Source: Streptomyces sp. AP-93 (lineage in GTDB: Bacteria; Actinomycetota; Actinomycetes; Streptomycetales; Streptomycetaceae). From it: DNA of 64,000 bases. How positions within the stretch are numbered: position 1 is the stretch's first letter; each line of letters starts with the position of its first letter. The notes below the pieces were generated by a model that had not been told where the DNA came from, searched no databases, and was given only the letters and a program-made list of their open reading frames with translations. Location: contig NZ_JALGBX010000008.1 of NCBI RefSeq assembly GCF_022808175.1, positions 124,001 to 188,000 of the forward strand, in the 5' to 3' direction. The position numbers and the translations under genes are program-made. Shown here one piece after another: positions 55,960 through 64,000 of the stretch.

Positions 55960-57105
55960 TTAGAAGGAATGGCGGCGGATGAGGAGGAGGGCCCTGTCGT
56001 CGTTGACGTCCTTGGCGACCTTTTCGATGAGGTGCCAGGTCGCGCCCTCCCAGCCGGCGGCGACGTAGCGGTCGGCCTCGCCGGTGAGGCGGTCGATGCC
56101 CTCGCTGATGTCCCGGTCGGCGGTTTCGACGAGGCCGTCGGTGAAGAGCATCAGGACGTCGCCGGGGCGGAGGTTGCCGCGGGCGGGGGTGAACTCGGCG
56201 CCGTCGTAGACGCCGAGGAGCGGGCCCTCGCCGGTCATCTCCTGCCAGCGGCCGGTGCCGGCGGAGAGCTGGAGGGCGGGCAGGTGGCCGGCGGAGAGGA
56301 GTTCGTAGTCGCCGGTCTCCAGGTCCAGGACGAGGTGGATGGAGGTGGCGAAGCCCTCGTCCCAGTCCTGGCGGAGCAGGTAGCCGTTGGCGGCGGGCAG
56401 GAAGCCGTGCGGGGGGAGCGCTCCGAGGAGGCCGCCGAAGGCGCCTGAGAGGAGGAGGGCTCGGGAGCCCGCTTCCATGCCCTTGCCGGAGACGTCGGTG
56501 AGGACGATCTCCAGGGTGCGGCCGCCGTTGGTGCGGGCGGCGACGACGAAGTCGCCGGAGAAGGACTGGCCGCCGGCGGGGCGCAGGGCCATCTCCCGGT
56601 GCCAGCCGCGCGGCAGGGCGGGCAGTTTGCTCTGGACGCGGATGCGTTCGCGCAGGTCGAAGAGCATGGTGCCGCCGCGCCGCCAGGGCACGCCGACGCG
56701 GCTGCGGAACTGGGCGATGACCAGGCCGAAGAACCCGCAGGCCGCGACGACGAGGACGGTGCCGGGGGTGACCCGTGCCGGGCCCTGGGTGTACGGGCCG
56801 AGGACGAGGGCCTCGACGATGAGCGCGGCCGCGGAGGCCGCGTACAGGGCGAGCAAGCTGGCGGGGCGAAGGAGGAGGCCTCCCGCCACGATCGGCAGGA
56901 CGAGCGCGGCGGGCGAGAACCACACGGGCAGCATCAGGGTGCCGCAGGCGATGGCCGGGATGGTCAGGATCAGGCAGCCGAAGGCCAGCCAGTCGGAGGC
57001 GTCCCCGCGGAAGTAGTCGACGGCGGATTTGCGCAGCGCTGTGCGCGCCCGGTGCCAGATCATGCGGGTCCGGGCCAGGAGGGACTCCACGTGTGCTCCG
57101 GCCAT
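55960..57105 (-). CDS. Membrane-bound SpoIIE-type protein phosphatase (PPM family)
   Basis: 381 residues. The first 140 residues contain four membrane spans; the C-terminal domain (about 165-380) is a PP2C/SpoIIE phosphatase with GDFVVAARTNGGRTLEIVLT, DVSGKGMEAG and LLMFTDGLVE-like VLMLFTDGLVETADRD, all metal-binding aspartates present. It dephosphorylates a serine/threonine-phosphorylated protein, usually an anti-sigma factor antagonist. No antagonist or anti-sigma gene is near. The ATG at 57105 has a weak site. It diverges from the Eis-like gene over 116 bases. Confidence 0.92.
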   Translation of the reverse strand: MAGAHVESLLARTRMIWHRARTALRKSAVDYFRGDASDWLAFGCLILTIPAIACGTLMLPVWFSPAALVLPIVAGGLLLRPASLLALYAASAAALIVEALVLGPYTQGPARVTPGTVLVVAACGFFGLVIAQFRSRVGVPWRRGGTMLFDLRERIRVQSKLPALPRGWHREMALRPAGGQSFSGDFVVAARTNGGRTLEIVLTDVSGKGMEAGSRALLLSGAFGGLLGALPPHGFLPAANGYLLRQDWDEGFATSIHLVLDLETGDYELLSAGHLPALQLSAGTGRWQEMTGEGPLLGVYDGAEFTPARGNLRPGDVLMLFTDGLVETADRDISEGIDRLTGEADRYVAAGWEGATWHLIEKVAKDVNDDRALLLIRRHSF

Positions 57106-57221
57106 TGCTTCGGGACCCTATCCATCCTGGCTGTGCGCGCGCAGGGGTACCCCCTGAGATGGGCCCATCGGCAACCGAAAAGAGATCGACCGGGACGGAT
57201 TGCCTTGATAGGGATGGCCGT

Positions 57222-58457
57222 ATGGCTCTTGAGACGCGCGTGTTGCAGGCCTCCGAGTGGGACGTCTGGTACGACCAGCTGGAACTGGCGTTCGGCGGAG
57301 TGCCCGAATCCGTCGAGGAGCGGGAGCTCTACCGGTCGCTGACGGAGACGGAGCGGTCCCTCGGCGTCTGGGACGGCGGGACCTGCGTCGGTACGGCGGG
57401 GGCCTTCTCCTTCCGGCTCTCGGTGCCGGGCGGAGCACTCGTCCCCGCCGCCGGGGTCACGATGGTGGGGGTCTCCCCCACGCACCGCAGGCGGGGTGTG
57501 CTGACCTCGCTGATGCGCCGCCAGTTGGACGAGGTCCGGGCGGGTGGTGAACCGATCGCCGTGCTGACGGCCTCGGACCCGGCGATCTACGGGCGCTTCG
57601 GCTACGGCACCGCCGCGTACTCGATGTCCGTGGAGATCGACAAGACCCGCGTACGGCTCTCCGTGCCGCCGGGGACCGACGACGTACGGCTGCGGCTGGT
57701 CGATGCGCAGAAGGCGCTCGCCGACTGCGAGCGGGTCTACGCGGCGCTGGTCGCGGGCCGTCCCGGGATGCCGGCCCGGCAGCCGGGCTGGGAGCTGCAG
57801 GCGCTGCTCGACCCGGAGTCTTCGCGGGGCGGCGGGTCGCCGCTGAAGTGCGTGGTCGCGGAACGGGCGGACGGCGAGGTGGTCGGGTACGCCCGCTACC
57901 GGGTCAAGCCCGAGTGGGACCTGACCGGCTCGGACGGCCGGGTGGAGGTGGCGGACCTCGACGCGCTCGATCCTGCGGCGTACGCGGCGCTGTGGCGGTA
58001 CGTGTGCTCCATCGACCTGACCTGGACCGTACGGGCCGTCAAACGGCCGGCGGACGATGCGCTGCTGCACCTGGTCACCGATGTCCGCCGGACGCGGGTG
58101 GCTCTGCGCGACTCGATGCACGTACGGCTCGTGGACCTGCCGGCGGCGCTGGCCGCGCGGGCCTACGGGGCTCCGCTGGACGTGGTGCTGGAGGTGGAGG
58201 ACGCCTTCTGTCCGTGGAACGCGGGGCGCTGGCGGCTGGCCGTCGGCGCGGACGGGGCCGCGGTCTGTACCCGGACGGAGGACCCGGCCGACCTGGAGCT
58301 GGCGGTACGGGAGCTGGGCGCGGCGTACCTGGGCGGGGTCACCCTGAACTCGCTGGCCGCGGCCGGCCTGGTGCGCGAGGTCCGCGCGGGAACGCTGGCC
58401 CCGCTCTCGCGCACCTTCGCCGGCGACGTGGCCCCGTGGCTGCCGCACGGGTTCTAA
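57222..58457 (+). CDS. Eis-like GNAT acetyltransferase with sterol-carrier-like C-terminal domain
   Basis: 411 residues, the length of the Eis family. The first GNAT domain has VTMVGVSPTHRRRGVLTSLM, the acetyl-CoA-binding R/Q-x-x-G-x-G/A equivalent; a second GNAT fold and a C-terminal SCP2-like domain follow, ending at the terminal carboxyl region PWLPHGF, which in Eis takes part in catalysis. The family acetylates aminoglycosides or protein lysines at several sites. ATG 57222 (MALETRVLQAS) has AGGGAT seven bases before it; the open frame to 57093 is upstream shadow. Confidence 0.9.
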   Translation: MALETRVLQASEWDVWYDQLELAFGGVPESVEERELYRSLTETERSLGVWDGGTCVGTAGAFSFRLSVPGGALVPAAGVTMVGVSPTHRRRGVLTSLMRRQLDEVRAGGEPIAVLTASDPAIYGRFGYGTAAYSMSVEIDKTRVRLSVPPGTDDVRLRLVDAQKALADCERVYAALVAGRPGMPARQPGWELQALLDPESSRGGGSPLKCVVAERADGEVVGYARYRVKPEWDLTGSDGRVEVADLDALDPAAYAALWRYVCSIDLTWTVRAVKRPADDALLHLVTDVRRTRVALRDSMHVRLVDLPAALAARAYGAPLDVVLEVEDAFCPWNAGRWRLAVGADGAAVCTRTEDPADLELAVRELGAAYLGGVTLNSLAAAGLVREVRAGTLAPLSRTFAGDVAPWLPHGF

Positions 58458-58758
58458 GACTTGATCCGTTATTCCCGCAGGGATGACGGACTGCAGCCGG
58501 GGCGGTTCCCGGGCTGTCCGGCGTGGTCACCCGAGGGCGGCTCATCCGGGGTCGCTCAGGGCGCTGGTCCGGCATTCGGGGAGCAGAGGCACAACGCAGA
58601 CGCTGTACTGCCGCGTGATCCGTACCGGCAAGCCGGGGACAGGCACGGTGCGGTTGACTCCCACAGGGCGTCTTCTCGCCCTATCCCTTACGGGACTTGG
58701 GCGTCGTAGCGGAATTCCGGTACGCCCTCTCATGCCTACGGCCTCGAAGCCTGGCGGC
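58458..58758. other. 301-base gap, nothing recognised
   Basis: Between convergent ends of the Eis-like gene and nei. The sequence is less GC-rich than the surroundings. A 63-codon minus-strand frame (58542-58733) has mixed codon use and no ribosome site. I see no terminator stem longer than about 8 bases. Confidence 0.5.
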
Positions 58759-59565
58759 CTAGCGCTGCTGGCATCCCGGGCACCAGAAGAGGTTGCGGGC
58801 GGCGAGACCGGCGGTGCGGATCTCGCCCCCGCAGATGTGGCAGGGCATGTGGGCCCTGCGGTAGACGTACACCTCGCCGCCGTGGTCGTCCACCCTCGGC
58901 GGGCGGCCCATCGCCTCGGGCAGGTGCTCGTCGCGGACGGTGTCGATGCGGTTGTTGCGCACGCCCTCGCGCATGAGGAGGACCAGGTCGGCCCAGATCG
59001 CGTTCCACTCGCCGCGGGTCAGGTCCTTGCCGAGCCGGTACGGGTCGATGCCGTGCCGGAAGAGGACCTCGGCGCGGTAGACGTTGCCGACGCCCGAGAC
59101 GATCTTCTGGTCCATGAGCAGGGCGGCGACGGTGGTGCGGGAGCGGGAGATCCGGGCCCAGGCCCGGTCGGGGTCGTCGGTGGGGCGCAGCGGGTCCGGG
59201 CCGAGCCGGTCGTGTATCGCCTTCTTCTCGCCCTCGCCGATGAGCGCGCACGCGGTGGGGCCGCGCAGGTCGGCGTAGTGGTCCTCGTTGAGCAGCCGGA
59301 GCCGGACCGTCTCCGTGGCGGGCGGGGCCGGGGCGGGGCCGAAGCCGAGCTTCCCGAAGAGGCCGAGGTGGATGTGGATCCAGGCGTCGCCGAGTTCGAG
59401 GAACAGGTGCTTGCCGTGTGCCTCGGCGGATTCCAGCTCGCGGCCGTCGAGCAGGGCCGCGCTCTCGGCGAACCGGCCCTGCGGACTGCTCACCCGGACC
59501 GGCCGGGCGGCGAAGCGCTCGGTGTGGTCCTCGGCGAGGCGGTGGATCGTATGCCCCTCGGGCAC
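58759..59565 (-). CDS. nei: Endonuclease VIII / Nei family DNA glycosylase
   Basis: 268 residues. Removes oxidised pyrimidines (or purines) and cuts abasic sites. The catalytic start PEGHTIHRLA is at the N-terminus after the initiator residue, KHLFLELGD and NVYRAEVLFRHGIDP are the family helix-two-turn-helix elements, and a zinc finger with CHIC and CPGC ends the protein. The GTG at 59565 is forced since Pro2 must become the N-terminus. The PEGHT start fits the actinobacterial Nei2 group better than Fpg. Confidence 0.92.
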   Translation of the reverse strand: MPEGHTIHRLAEDHTERFAARPVRVSSPQGRFAESAALLDGRELESAEAHGKHLFLELGDAWIHIHLGLFGKLGFGPAPAPPATETVRLRLLNEDHYADLRGPTACALIGEGEKKAIHDRLGPDPLRPTDDPDRAWARISRSRTTVAALLMDQKIVSGVGNVYRAEVLFRHGIDPYRLGKDLTRGEWNAIWADLVLLMREGVRNNRIDTVRDEHLPEAMGRPPRVDDHGGEVYVYRRAHMPCHICGGEIRTAGLAARNLFWCPGCQQR

Positions 59566-59638
59566 GGCGGCACTCCTCGAAAAGCGGACGGGACAGCGGA
59601 CGGGAGGGGGGACGGGACAGCAGACGGGACATGAAAAA

Positions 59639-59672
59639 CCGGCCGCGCCGCCCCGGAGGGCGCCGCGGCCGG
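59639..59672 (-). terminator. Intrinsic terminator after rpiB
   Basis: Nine pairs, one mismatch, five pairs and a CGGA loop, followed on the minus strand by TTTTT. It begins 8 bases past the rpiB stop. Confidence 0.9.
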
Positions 59673-59680
59673 AAGCGGGA

Positions 59681-60166
59681 TCAGCCCTGCGGGTGGTGGG
59701 CCGGGATCGGGGGGAGCTCGCCGGTGGTCTCGTAGGCGGAGAGCATGTCGATCCGGCGGGTGTGGCGCTCCTCGTCGGAGTACGGGGTCTTCAGGAACGC
59801 GTCGATGAAGCTGACGACCTCGTCCTGGGTGTGCATCCGGCCGCCGACGGAGATGACGTTGGCGTTGTTGTGCTCACGGCCGAGCTCCGCGGTCTGGACG
59901 CTCCACGCGAGGATGGCGCGGATGCCCTTGACCTTGTTCGCGGCGATCTGCTCGCCGTTGCCGGAGCCACCGATCACGATGCCGAGGGAGCCGGCGTCCG
60001 CGGCGGTCTGCTCCGCGGCGCGCAGGCAGAACGGCGGGTAGTCGTCCACCGCGTCGTAGATGTGGGGCCCGCAGTCGACGGGCTCGTGGCCGTTGTTCTT
60101 GAGCCAGTCCACCAGGTGGTTCTTGAGCTCAAAGCCGGCATGGTCGGATCCGAGGTACACGCGCAT
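59681..60166 (-). CDS. rpiB: Ribose-5-phosphate isomerase B
   Basis: 161 residues, LacAB/RpiB family. Interconverts ribose-5-phosphate and ribulose-5-phosphate in the pentose phosphate pathway. Signatures are VYLGSDHAGFELK, VIGGSGNGEQIAANKV and ARLAREHNNANV-like TAELGREHNNANVISVGGR. The position of the usual active-site Cys/Glu loop is filled by GSGNGEQ, as in the actinobacterial subgroup. It lies upstream of nei on the same strand, with a terminator between. Confidence 0.95.
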   Translation of the reverse strand: MRVYLGSDHAGFELKNHLVDWLKNNGHEPVDCGPHIYDAVDDYPPFCLRAAEQTAADAGSLGIVIGGSGNGEQIAANKVKGIRAILAWSVQTAELGREHNNANVISVGGRMHTQDEVVSFIDAFLKTPYSDEERHTRRIDMLSAYETTGELPPIPAHHPQG

Positions 60167-60386
60167 GGTCCGAGTGTGGCACGAGCCGGGCCGGGGACCC
60201 GCCGCGGGGTGTCGCGTAAGTCACTTCTAAAGCTCAAGTAAACCCAAAGAACGCAGATGGGACACCGCGGGACCAAGGTCCTGGACGTTCGCCCCGAAGC
60301 AACGATCCGGATTGGGGTCTTCCGCCCTGCGTTCATCTCAGGTTTGAATGCCGGGGCTCGCCACCCGAGAACCTAAGGATCCGTTC

Positions 60387-61826
60387 ATGAGTTCCACGAC
60401 GACCCTTCAGAAGGAAGGCGCCCCCACCGGCAATCCCGGTGACGGTCAGCCCTCCGACGGCCTGAAGGCCGGTCTCAAGAACCGCCATCTGTCCATGATC
60501 GCCATCGGTGGCGTCATCGGCGCCGGGCTCTTCGTCGGCTCCGGCGGCGGTATCGCCAAGACCGGTCCCGCCATCCTGCTGTCCTACGCGCTGGTCGGCG
60601 CGATGGTCGTCTTCGTCATGCGGATGCTGGGCGAGATGGCCGCCGCCAGCCCGAACTCCGGCTCCTTCTCCGCGTACGCCGACCGGGCGCTCGGCCGCTG
60701 GGCCGGTTTCTCCATCGGCTGGCTGTACTGGTTCTTCTGGGTCGTCGTCCTGGCCGTGGAGGCCACCGCCGGCGCCGTCATCCTCGAAAGCTGGGTCCCG
60801 GCCGTCCCGCAGTGGGCCTGGGCGCTGATCGTGATGGCCGTGCTGACGGTCACCAACCTCGGCTCGGTCGCCTCGTACGGCGAGTTCGAGTTCTGGTTCG
60901 CCGGCATCAAGGTGGTCGCCATCAGCGGCTTCGTGATCATCGGCATGCTGGCCGTCTTCGGCGTGCTGCCGGGCTCGGACAACCCGGGCGCGGGCTTCGC
61001 CCACCTCACCGACACGGGCGGCTTCATGCCGAACGGCTGGGGCTCGGTCCTCACCGGTGTGCTGATGGTCGTCTTCTCCTTCATGGGCAGTGAGATCGTC
61101 ACGCTGGCCGCCGGCGAGTCCGAGGACCCGCGGCGCGCGGTCACCAAGGCCACCAACTCGGTGATCTGGCGCATCGGCGTCTTCTACTTGGGCTCGATCT
61201 TCATCGTGCTGACTCTGCTGCCGTGGAACGACGCGTCGATCGTGGACAAGGGCTCGTACGTCGCCGCCCTGGACTCGATCGGCATCGCGCACGCCGGCCA
61301 GATCATGAACGTGATCGTCCTGACGGCCGTGCTGTCCTGCCTGAACTCGGGCCTGTACACCGCCTCCCGCATGGCCTTCTCGCTGGGCGAGCGCGGTGAC
61401 GCCCCGAAGGCCTTCGCCAAGGTGAACAAGCGGGGCGTGCCGACGGCCGCCATCCTCGGCTCGGTCGTCTTCGGCTTCCTCGCCGTCTACTTCAACTACG
61501 CCTTCAAGGACACGGTCTTCAGCTTCCTGCTGAACGCCTCCGGCGCGATCGCGCTGTTCGTGTGGCTGGTCATCTGCCTGACCCAGCTGCGGATGCGCGG
61601 GATCCTCATGCGCGAGGCCCCGGAGAAGGTGACCGTGAAGATGTGGTTCTTCCCGTACCTGACCTGGGCCACCGCCGCGATGATCACCTTCGTCCTCGGC
61701 TACATGGTCTACGACAAGGACAACCGCGAGATCGTCCTGCTGTCGCTGCTGGTCGCGGCCGTGGTGATCGCGATCGGCGTGGCACGCCAGCTCCGCCGCA
61801 AGGCCACCCTGAACGCCTCCGCGTAG
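60387..61826 (+). CDS. APC-family amino acid permease (GABA/AnsP-like)
   Basis: 479 residues, twelve membrane spans. The first span carries the APC signature IGGVIGAGLFVGSGGGIAKTGP, and GEFEFWFAGIKVVAI, the GabP/AnsP/CycA-type consensus, follows in the fifth. Moves amino acids or GABA into the cell with protons. ATG 60387 (MSSTTTLQ) has AAGGAT seven bases ahead. It diverges from rpiB over 220 bases. It closely resembles the permease at 62764, the two flanking bioY. Confidence 0.93.
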   Translation: MSSTTTLQKEGAPTGNPGDGQPSDGLKAGLKNRHLSMIAIGGVIGAGLFVGSGGGIAKTGPAILLSYALVGAMVVFVMRMLGEMAAASPNSGSFSAYADRALGRWAGFSIGWLYWFFWVVVLAVEATAGAVILESWVPAVPQWAWALIVMAVLTVTNLGSVASYGEFEFWFAGIKVVAISGFVIIGMLAVFGVLPGSDNPGAGFAHLTDTGGFMPNGWGSVLTGVLMVVFSFMGSEIVTLAAGESEDPRRAVTKATNSVIWRIGVFYLGSIFIVLTLLPWNDASIVDKGSYVAALDSIGIAHAGQIMNVIVLTAVLSCLNSGLYTASRMAFSLGERGDAPKAFAKVNKRGVPTAAILGSVVFGFLAVYFNYAFKDTVFSFLLNASGAIALFVWLVICLTQLRMRGILMREAPEKVTVKMWFFPYLTWATAAMITFVLGYMVYDKDNREIVLLSLLVAAVVIAIGVARQLRRKATLNASA

Positions 61827-61839
61827 TACCTCCAAGACC

Positions 61840-61880
61840 ACGGAAGCCCCGGACCGCCAGTCGCGGTCCGGGGCTTCCGT
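61840..61880. terminator. Bidirectional hairpin between permease and bioY
   Basis: Perfect 18-base arms with a five-base loop, 14 bases past the permease stop and 16 bases from the bioY stop. Confidence 0.9.
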
Positions 61881-61895
61881 CTGGAGTACGAGCGC

Positions 61896-62477
61896 TCACG
61901 CGCGGCCGAGGAGCTTCCAGGCGGCCGGCAGCAGGCCCATCGCCAGCGCCGCCTTGAGCGCGTCGCCGATCAGGAACGGGGTCAGACCGCCCGCGACGGC
62001 CGCGCCGAAGGACATCCCGGTGGCCAGCGCGAGGTAGGGGACGCCGACGGCGTAGACGACCGCGGAGCCCAGCACCATCGTGCCCGCCGTACGAAGGACC
62101 GAGCGGTCGGCGCCGCGCCGCGCGAGGGCGCCCACGACGGTGGAGGCCAGGAGCATGCCGAGGACGTAGCCGAAGGTCGCGCCGCCCGCGCCGGAGGAGC
62201 CGCCCGCGAACCACGGCACGCCGGCCATGCCGACCAGGGTGTAGAGGGCCAGGGAGAGGAAGCCGCGGCCGGCGCCCAGCGCGGTGCCCACGAGCAGCGC
62301 GGCGAAGGTCTGCCCGGTGATCGGGGCGGCCAGGCCGTCGACGTGCACGGCGATCTGCGCGGCCAGGCCGGTGAGCGCGGCTCCGCCGGCCACGAGCGCG
62401 ATGTCGCGGACGCGGCTCGCGGGCAGCAGGTCGGCGAGGACGGCGCCGGGCCGGAAGGAGACGGAAGCAGTGCTCAT
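61896..62477 (-). CDS. bioY: Biotin transporter substrate-specific subunit
   Basis: 193 residues with six membrane spans and BioY features: ITGQTFAALLVGTALGAGRG and LPFLIGDALKA-like TPFLIGDALKAALAMGLLP. Captures biotin as the S component of an ECF transporter; no ecfA or ecfT gene is within reach, so it works alone or with a shared module encoded elsewhere. ATG 62477 has GGAG eight bases ahead. Confidence 0.94.
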   Translation of the reverse strand: MSTASVSFRPGAVLADLLPASRVRDIALVAGGAALTGLAAQIAVHVDGLAAPITGQTFAALLVGTALGAGRGFLSLALYTLVGMAGVPWFAGGSSGAGGATFGYVLGMLLASTVVGALARRGADRSVLRTAGTMVLGSAVVYAVGVPYLALATGMSFGAAVAGGLTPFLIGDALKAALAMGLLPAAWKLLGRA

Positions 62478-62624
62478 CGGGGACTCCGCGGGAGGTGGGG
62501 GAAGCAGGGACGATCACCGACGTTAGTCCCGGCTCCGGGGCCGCATCAGGGTGGCCCGGGACAAAGCCGTACTCCCCGGTTTGGTGGGGACTGCACAAAG
62601 ACCCCGCTCGGCGCCCGAGTTGCA

Positions 62625-62638
62625 GTGATCCGCATCAC
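62625..62638. promoter_or_regulatory. Perfect inverted repeat, CRP-like operator candidate
   Basis: GTGAT-CCGC-ATCAC, which also reads GTGA-N6-TCAC as in CRP-family sites. It lies in the 286-base divergent region between bioY and the second permease, 126 bases before the permease start. A second perfect palindrome, CTCTCCGGAGAG, is at 62680-62691. Confidence 0.45.
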
Positions 62639-62763
62639 GGGCAATGAACGATGACACGTCCGTTTTGCGCGGATGGGCGCTCTCCGGAGAGACTGTAGGG
62701 TCCCTCCAACTGCCGCGGAACCCCCATCGCCCGCCAGGCCATCAGAGAGTACGAGCACCCCTC

Positions 62764-64000
62764 ATGCGCGACCTGCCGTCCGCCCCTCCCGGCACCACGG
62801 ACGAGTTCCCACCGGAGCCCCTGAGCCACAGCCTCAAACAGCGCCACCTGACCATGCTGGGCCTCGGCGGCGTGATCGGCGCCGGGCTGTTCGTCGGCTC
62901 CGGCGCCGGCATCACCATCGCCGGTCCCGCGATCATCTGCTCGTACCTGCTCGCGGGCATCCTCGCGATGCTGGTGATGCGGGCGCTCGGCGAGATGTCG
63001 GCGGCGATGCCCGCCTCCGGCTCCTTCTCCGTCTACGCGGAGAAGGCGCTCGGCCGCTGGGCCGGCTTCTCGGCCGGCTGGCTGTACTGGTTCCTGCTGG
63101 TCGTGGTGCTGGCCGTGGAGGCGACCGCCGCGGCGAAGATCGCGAACGACTGGCTGCCCTCGGTGGACCAGTGGGTCTGGGTGCTCCTCTTCATGGTGGT
63201 CTTCACCGTGAGCAACCTGGCGGCCGTGCGGAACTTCGGCGAGTTCGAGTTCTGGTTCGCCGCCCTCAAGGTCGGCGCGATCGTGCTGTTCCTGATCCTC
63301 GGCACGCTCGCCGTCTTCGGCCTGCTCCCCGATACGAACCCGGTCGGCATGGCCAACCTGACCGGCCAGGGCGGCTTCTTCCCGAACGGTGCGAGCGGCG
63401 TGGTCGCCGGCATGCTGGCCGTCGTCTTCGCCTTCGGCGGCCTGGAGGTCGTCACCATCGCGGCCGCCGAGTCGGACGACCCGGCCAGGTCCGTGTCCCG
63501 CGCGGTGCGCAGCGCCGTGTGGCGCATCCTCTTCTTCTACGTCGGCTCGATGCTGGTCATCGTGACCCTGCTGCCGTGGGACTCGCTGACGCCGGGCCAG
63601 AGTCCGTACGTGGCCGTCCTCGACTCGATCGGCATCGCGCACGCCGGCCAGATCATGGACGTCGTCATCTTCGTGGCCCTGCTGTCGGCACTCAACGCGA
63701 ACCTGTACGGGTCCTCGCGCATGGTGTTCTCGCTGGCGGAGCGGGGCGAGGCGCCGAAGTCCCTGCTGCAGGTGTCGGGCGGCGGGGTGCCGCGCCGGGC
63801 GGTCTTCGCGTCGGTGGCCTTCGGGTTCGTCTCGGTGGTGCTGAACCTGCTGTGGCCGGACACCATCTTCCTCTACATGCTCAACGCGGTCGGCGCGGTG
63901 CTGATCTTCGTGTGGGCCCTGATCGCGGTCTCGCAGCTGAAGTTGCGCGCGAAGATCGAGCGGGACATGCCGGAGCGGCTGATGCTGCCGATGTGGCTGT
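62764..64000 (+). CDS. APC-family amino acid permease, second copy (3' end outside window)
   Basis: 412 codons are visible, without a stop. The product starts MRDLPSAPPGTTDEF and has the same signatures as the permease at 60387: GVIGAGLFVGSGAGITIAGP, GEFEFWFAALKVGAI and LLPWDSLTPGQSPYVAV. About ten of the twelve spans are present. The two permeases are paralogues, probably with different substrates, since loop sequences differ. The start codon is the first ATG in frame; the ribosome site is poor. Confidence 0.92.
   Translation, partial: MRDLPSAPPGTTDEFPPEPLSHSLKQRHLTMLGLGGVIGAGLFVGSGAGITIAGPAIICSYLLAGILAMLVMRALGEMSAAMPASGSFSVYAEKALGRWAGFSAGWLYWFLLVVVLAVEATAAAKIANDWLPSVDQWVWVLLFMVVFTVSNLAAVRNFGEFEFWFAALKVGAIVLFLILGTLAVFGLLPDTNPVGMANLTGQGGFFPNGASGVVAGMLAVVFAFGGLEVVTIAAAESDDPARSVSRAVRSAVWRILFFYVGSMLVIVTLLPWDSLTPGQSPYVAVLDSIGIAHAGQIMDVVIFVALLSALNANLYGSSRMVFSLAERGEAPKSLLQVSGGGVPRRAVFASVAFGFVSVVLNLLWPDTIFLYMLNAVGAVLIFVWALIAVSQLKLRAKIERDMPERLMLPMWL

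Noticed and set aside
58542..58733. Minus-strand 63-codon gene
   Set aside because: Only half of the frame shows the usual GC-rich third positions, there is no ribosome site, and I see no family resemblance.

Overview
The window is chromosomal DNA of a Streptomyces or very close relative. Base composition is very GC-rich, third codon positions are almost always G or C, GTG starts are common, and the gene order proA-proB / obg-rpmA-rplU-rne / rodA-PBP2-mreDCB-ndk-folC-valS / clpX-clpP2-clpP1-tig / nei-rpiB matches the S. coelicolor order I remember around SCO2583 to SCO2630 (synteny from memory, not searched). Most of it is core genome; accessory sequence is limited to short patches.

Layout. 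1-4633: two related membrane proteins with a shared FDEDFV motif, then proline biosynthesis (proA, proB) with a small unknown gene between. 4748-13239: a surface-glycan block (GtrA-like flippase subunit, polyprenyl-phosphate glycosyltransferase, a two-domain glycosyltransferase/CDP-glycerol transferase, a GT4 enzyme, GalE and another GT2 enzyme), most likely making a phosphate-containing wall glycopolymer. 13369-25138: a ribosome/RNA locus on the minus strand: radical SAM protein, a VapBC toxin-antitoxin pair, a strange tryptophan-rich repeat protein, the DUF2344 partner, RNase E, L21, L27 and the GTPase Obg. 25215-33083: a CYTH-CHAD protein, then the elongation/spore-wall genes rodA, PBP2, mreD, mreC, mreB. 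33380-38901: ndk, a DUF4233 membrane protein, folC, a second MreB-family gene, an orphan histidine kinase and a VKOR-family protein. 39002-48275: valS, a proline/glutamine-rich anchored protein, a small secreted four-cysteine protein, the clpX-clpP2-clpP1 proteolysis genes with a ClgR-type operator, trigger factor, and two divergent tRNA genes (Pro and Gly). 48388-64000: a patchy region with a YrhB-like ORF, a tiny membrane protein, an HD hydrolase coupled to a PLP decarboxylase, a macrolide-exporter-type ABC transporter, a 1-kb non-coding stretch full of repeats, a SpoIIE-type phosphatase, an Eis-like acetyltransferase, nei, rpiB, two APC amino-acid permeases and bioY.

How it works together. 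The genes cluster around growth and cell-envelope building: MreBCD, RodA and PBP2 form the lateral/spore wall machine; the glycosyltransferase block probably decorates that wall; Obg, L21, L27, RNase E and the radical SAM pair form a translation/RNA-processing neighbourhood; ClpXP and trigger factor cover protein quality control. The most unusual items are the 12-residue Trp/Pro repeat protein and VapBC sitting inside an otherwise conserved radical SAM-rne-rplU operon, a tandem 56-bp non-coding repeat with a diverged relative about 53 kb away, a (Glu-Pro)9-type hexanucleotide tract that keeps the DUF4233 and ndk genes in one open frame apart from a single TAG, and the MreB paralogue beside folC. 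Very long open frames antisense to rne, mrdA and other genes were judged to be GC-driven shadows and left out.
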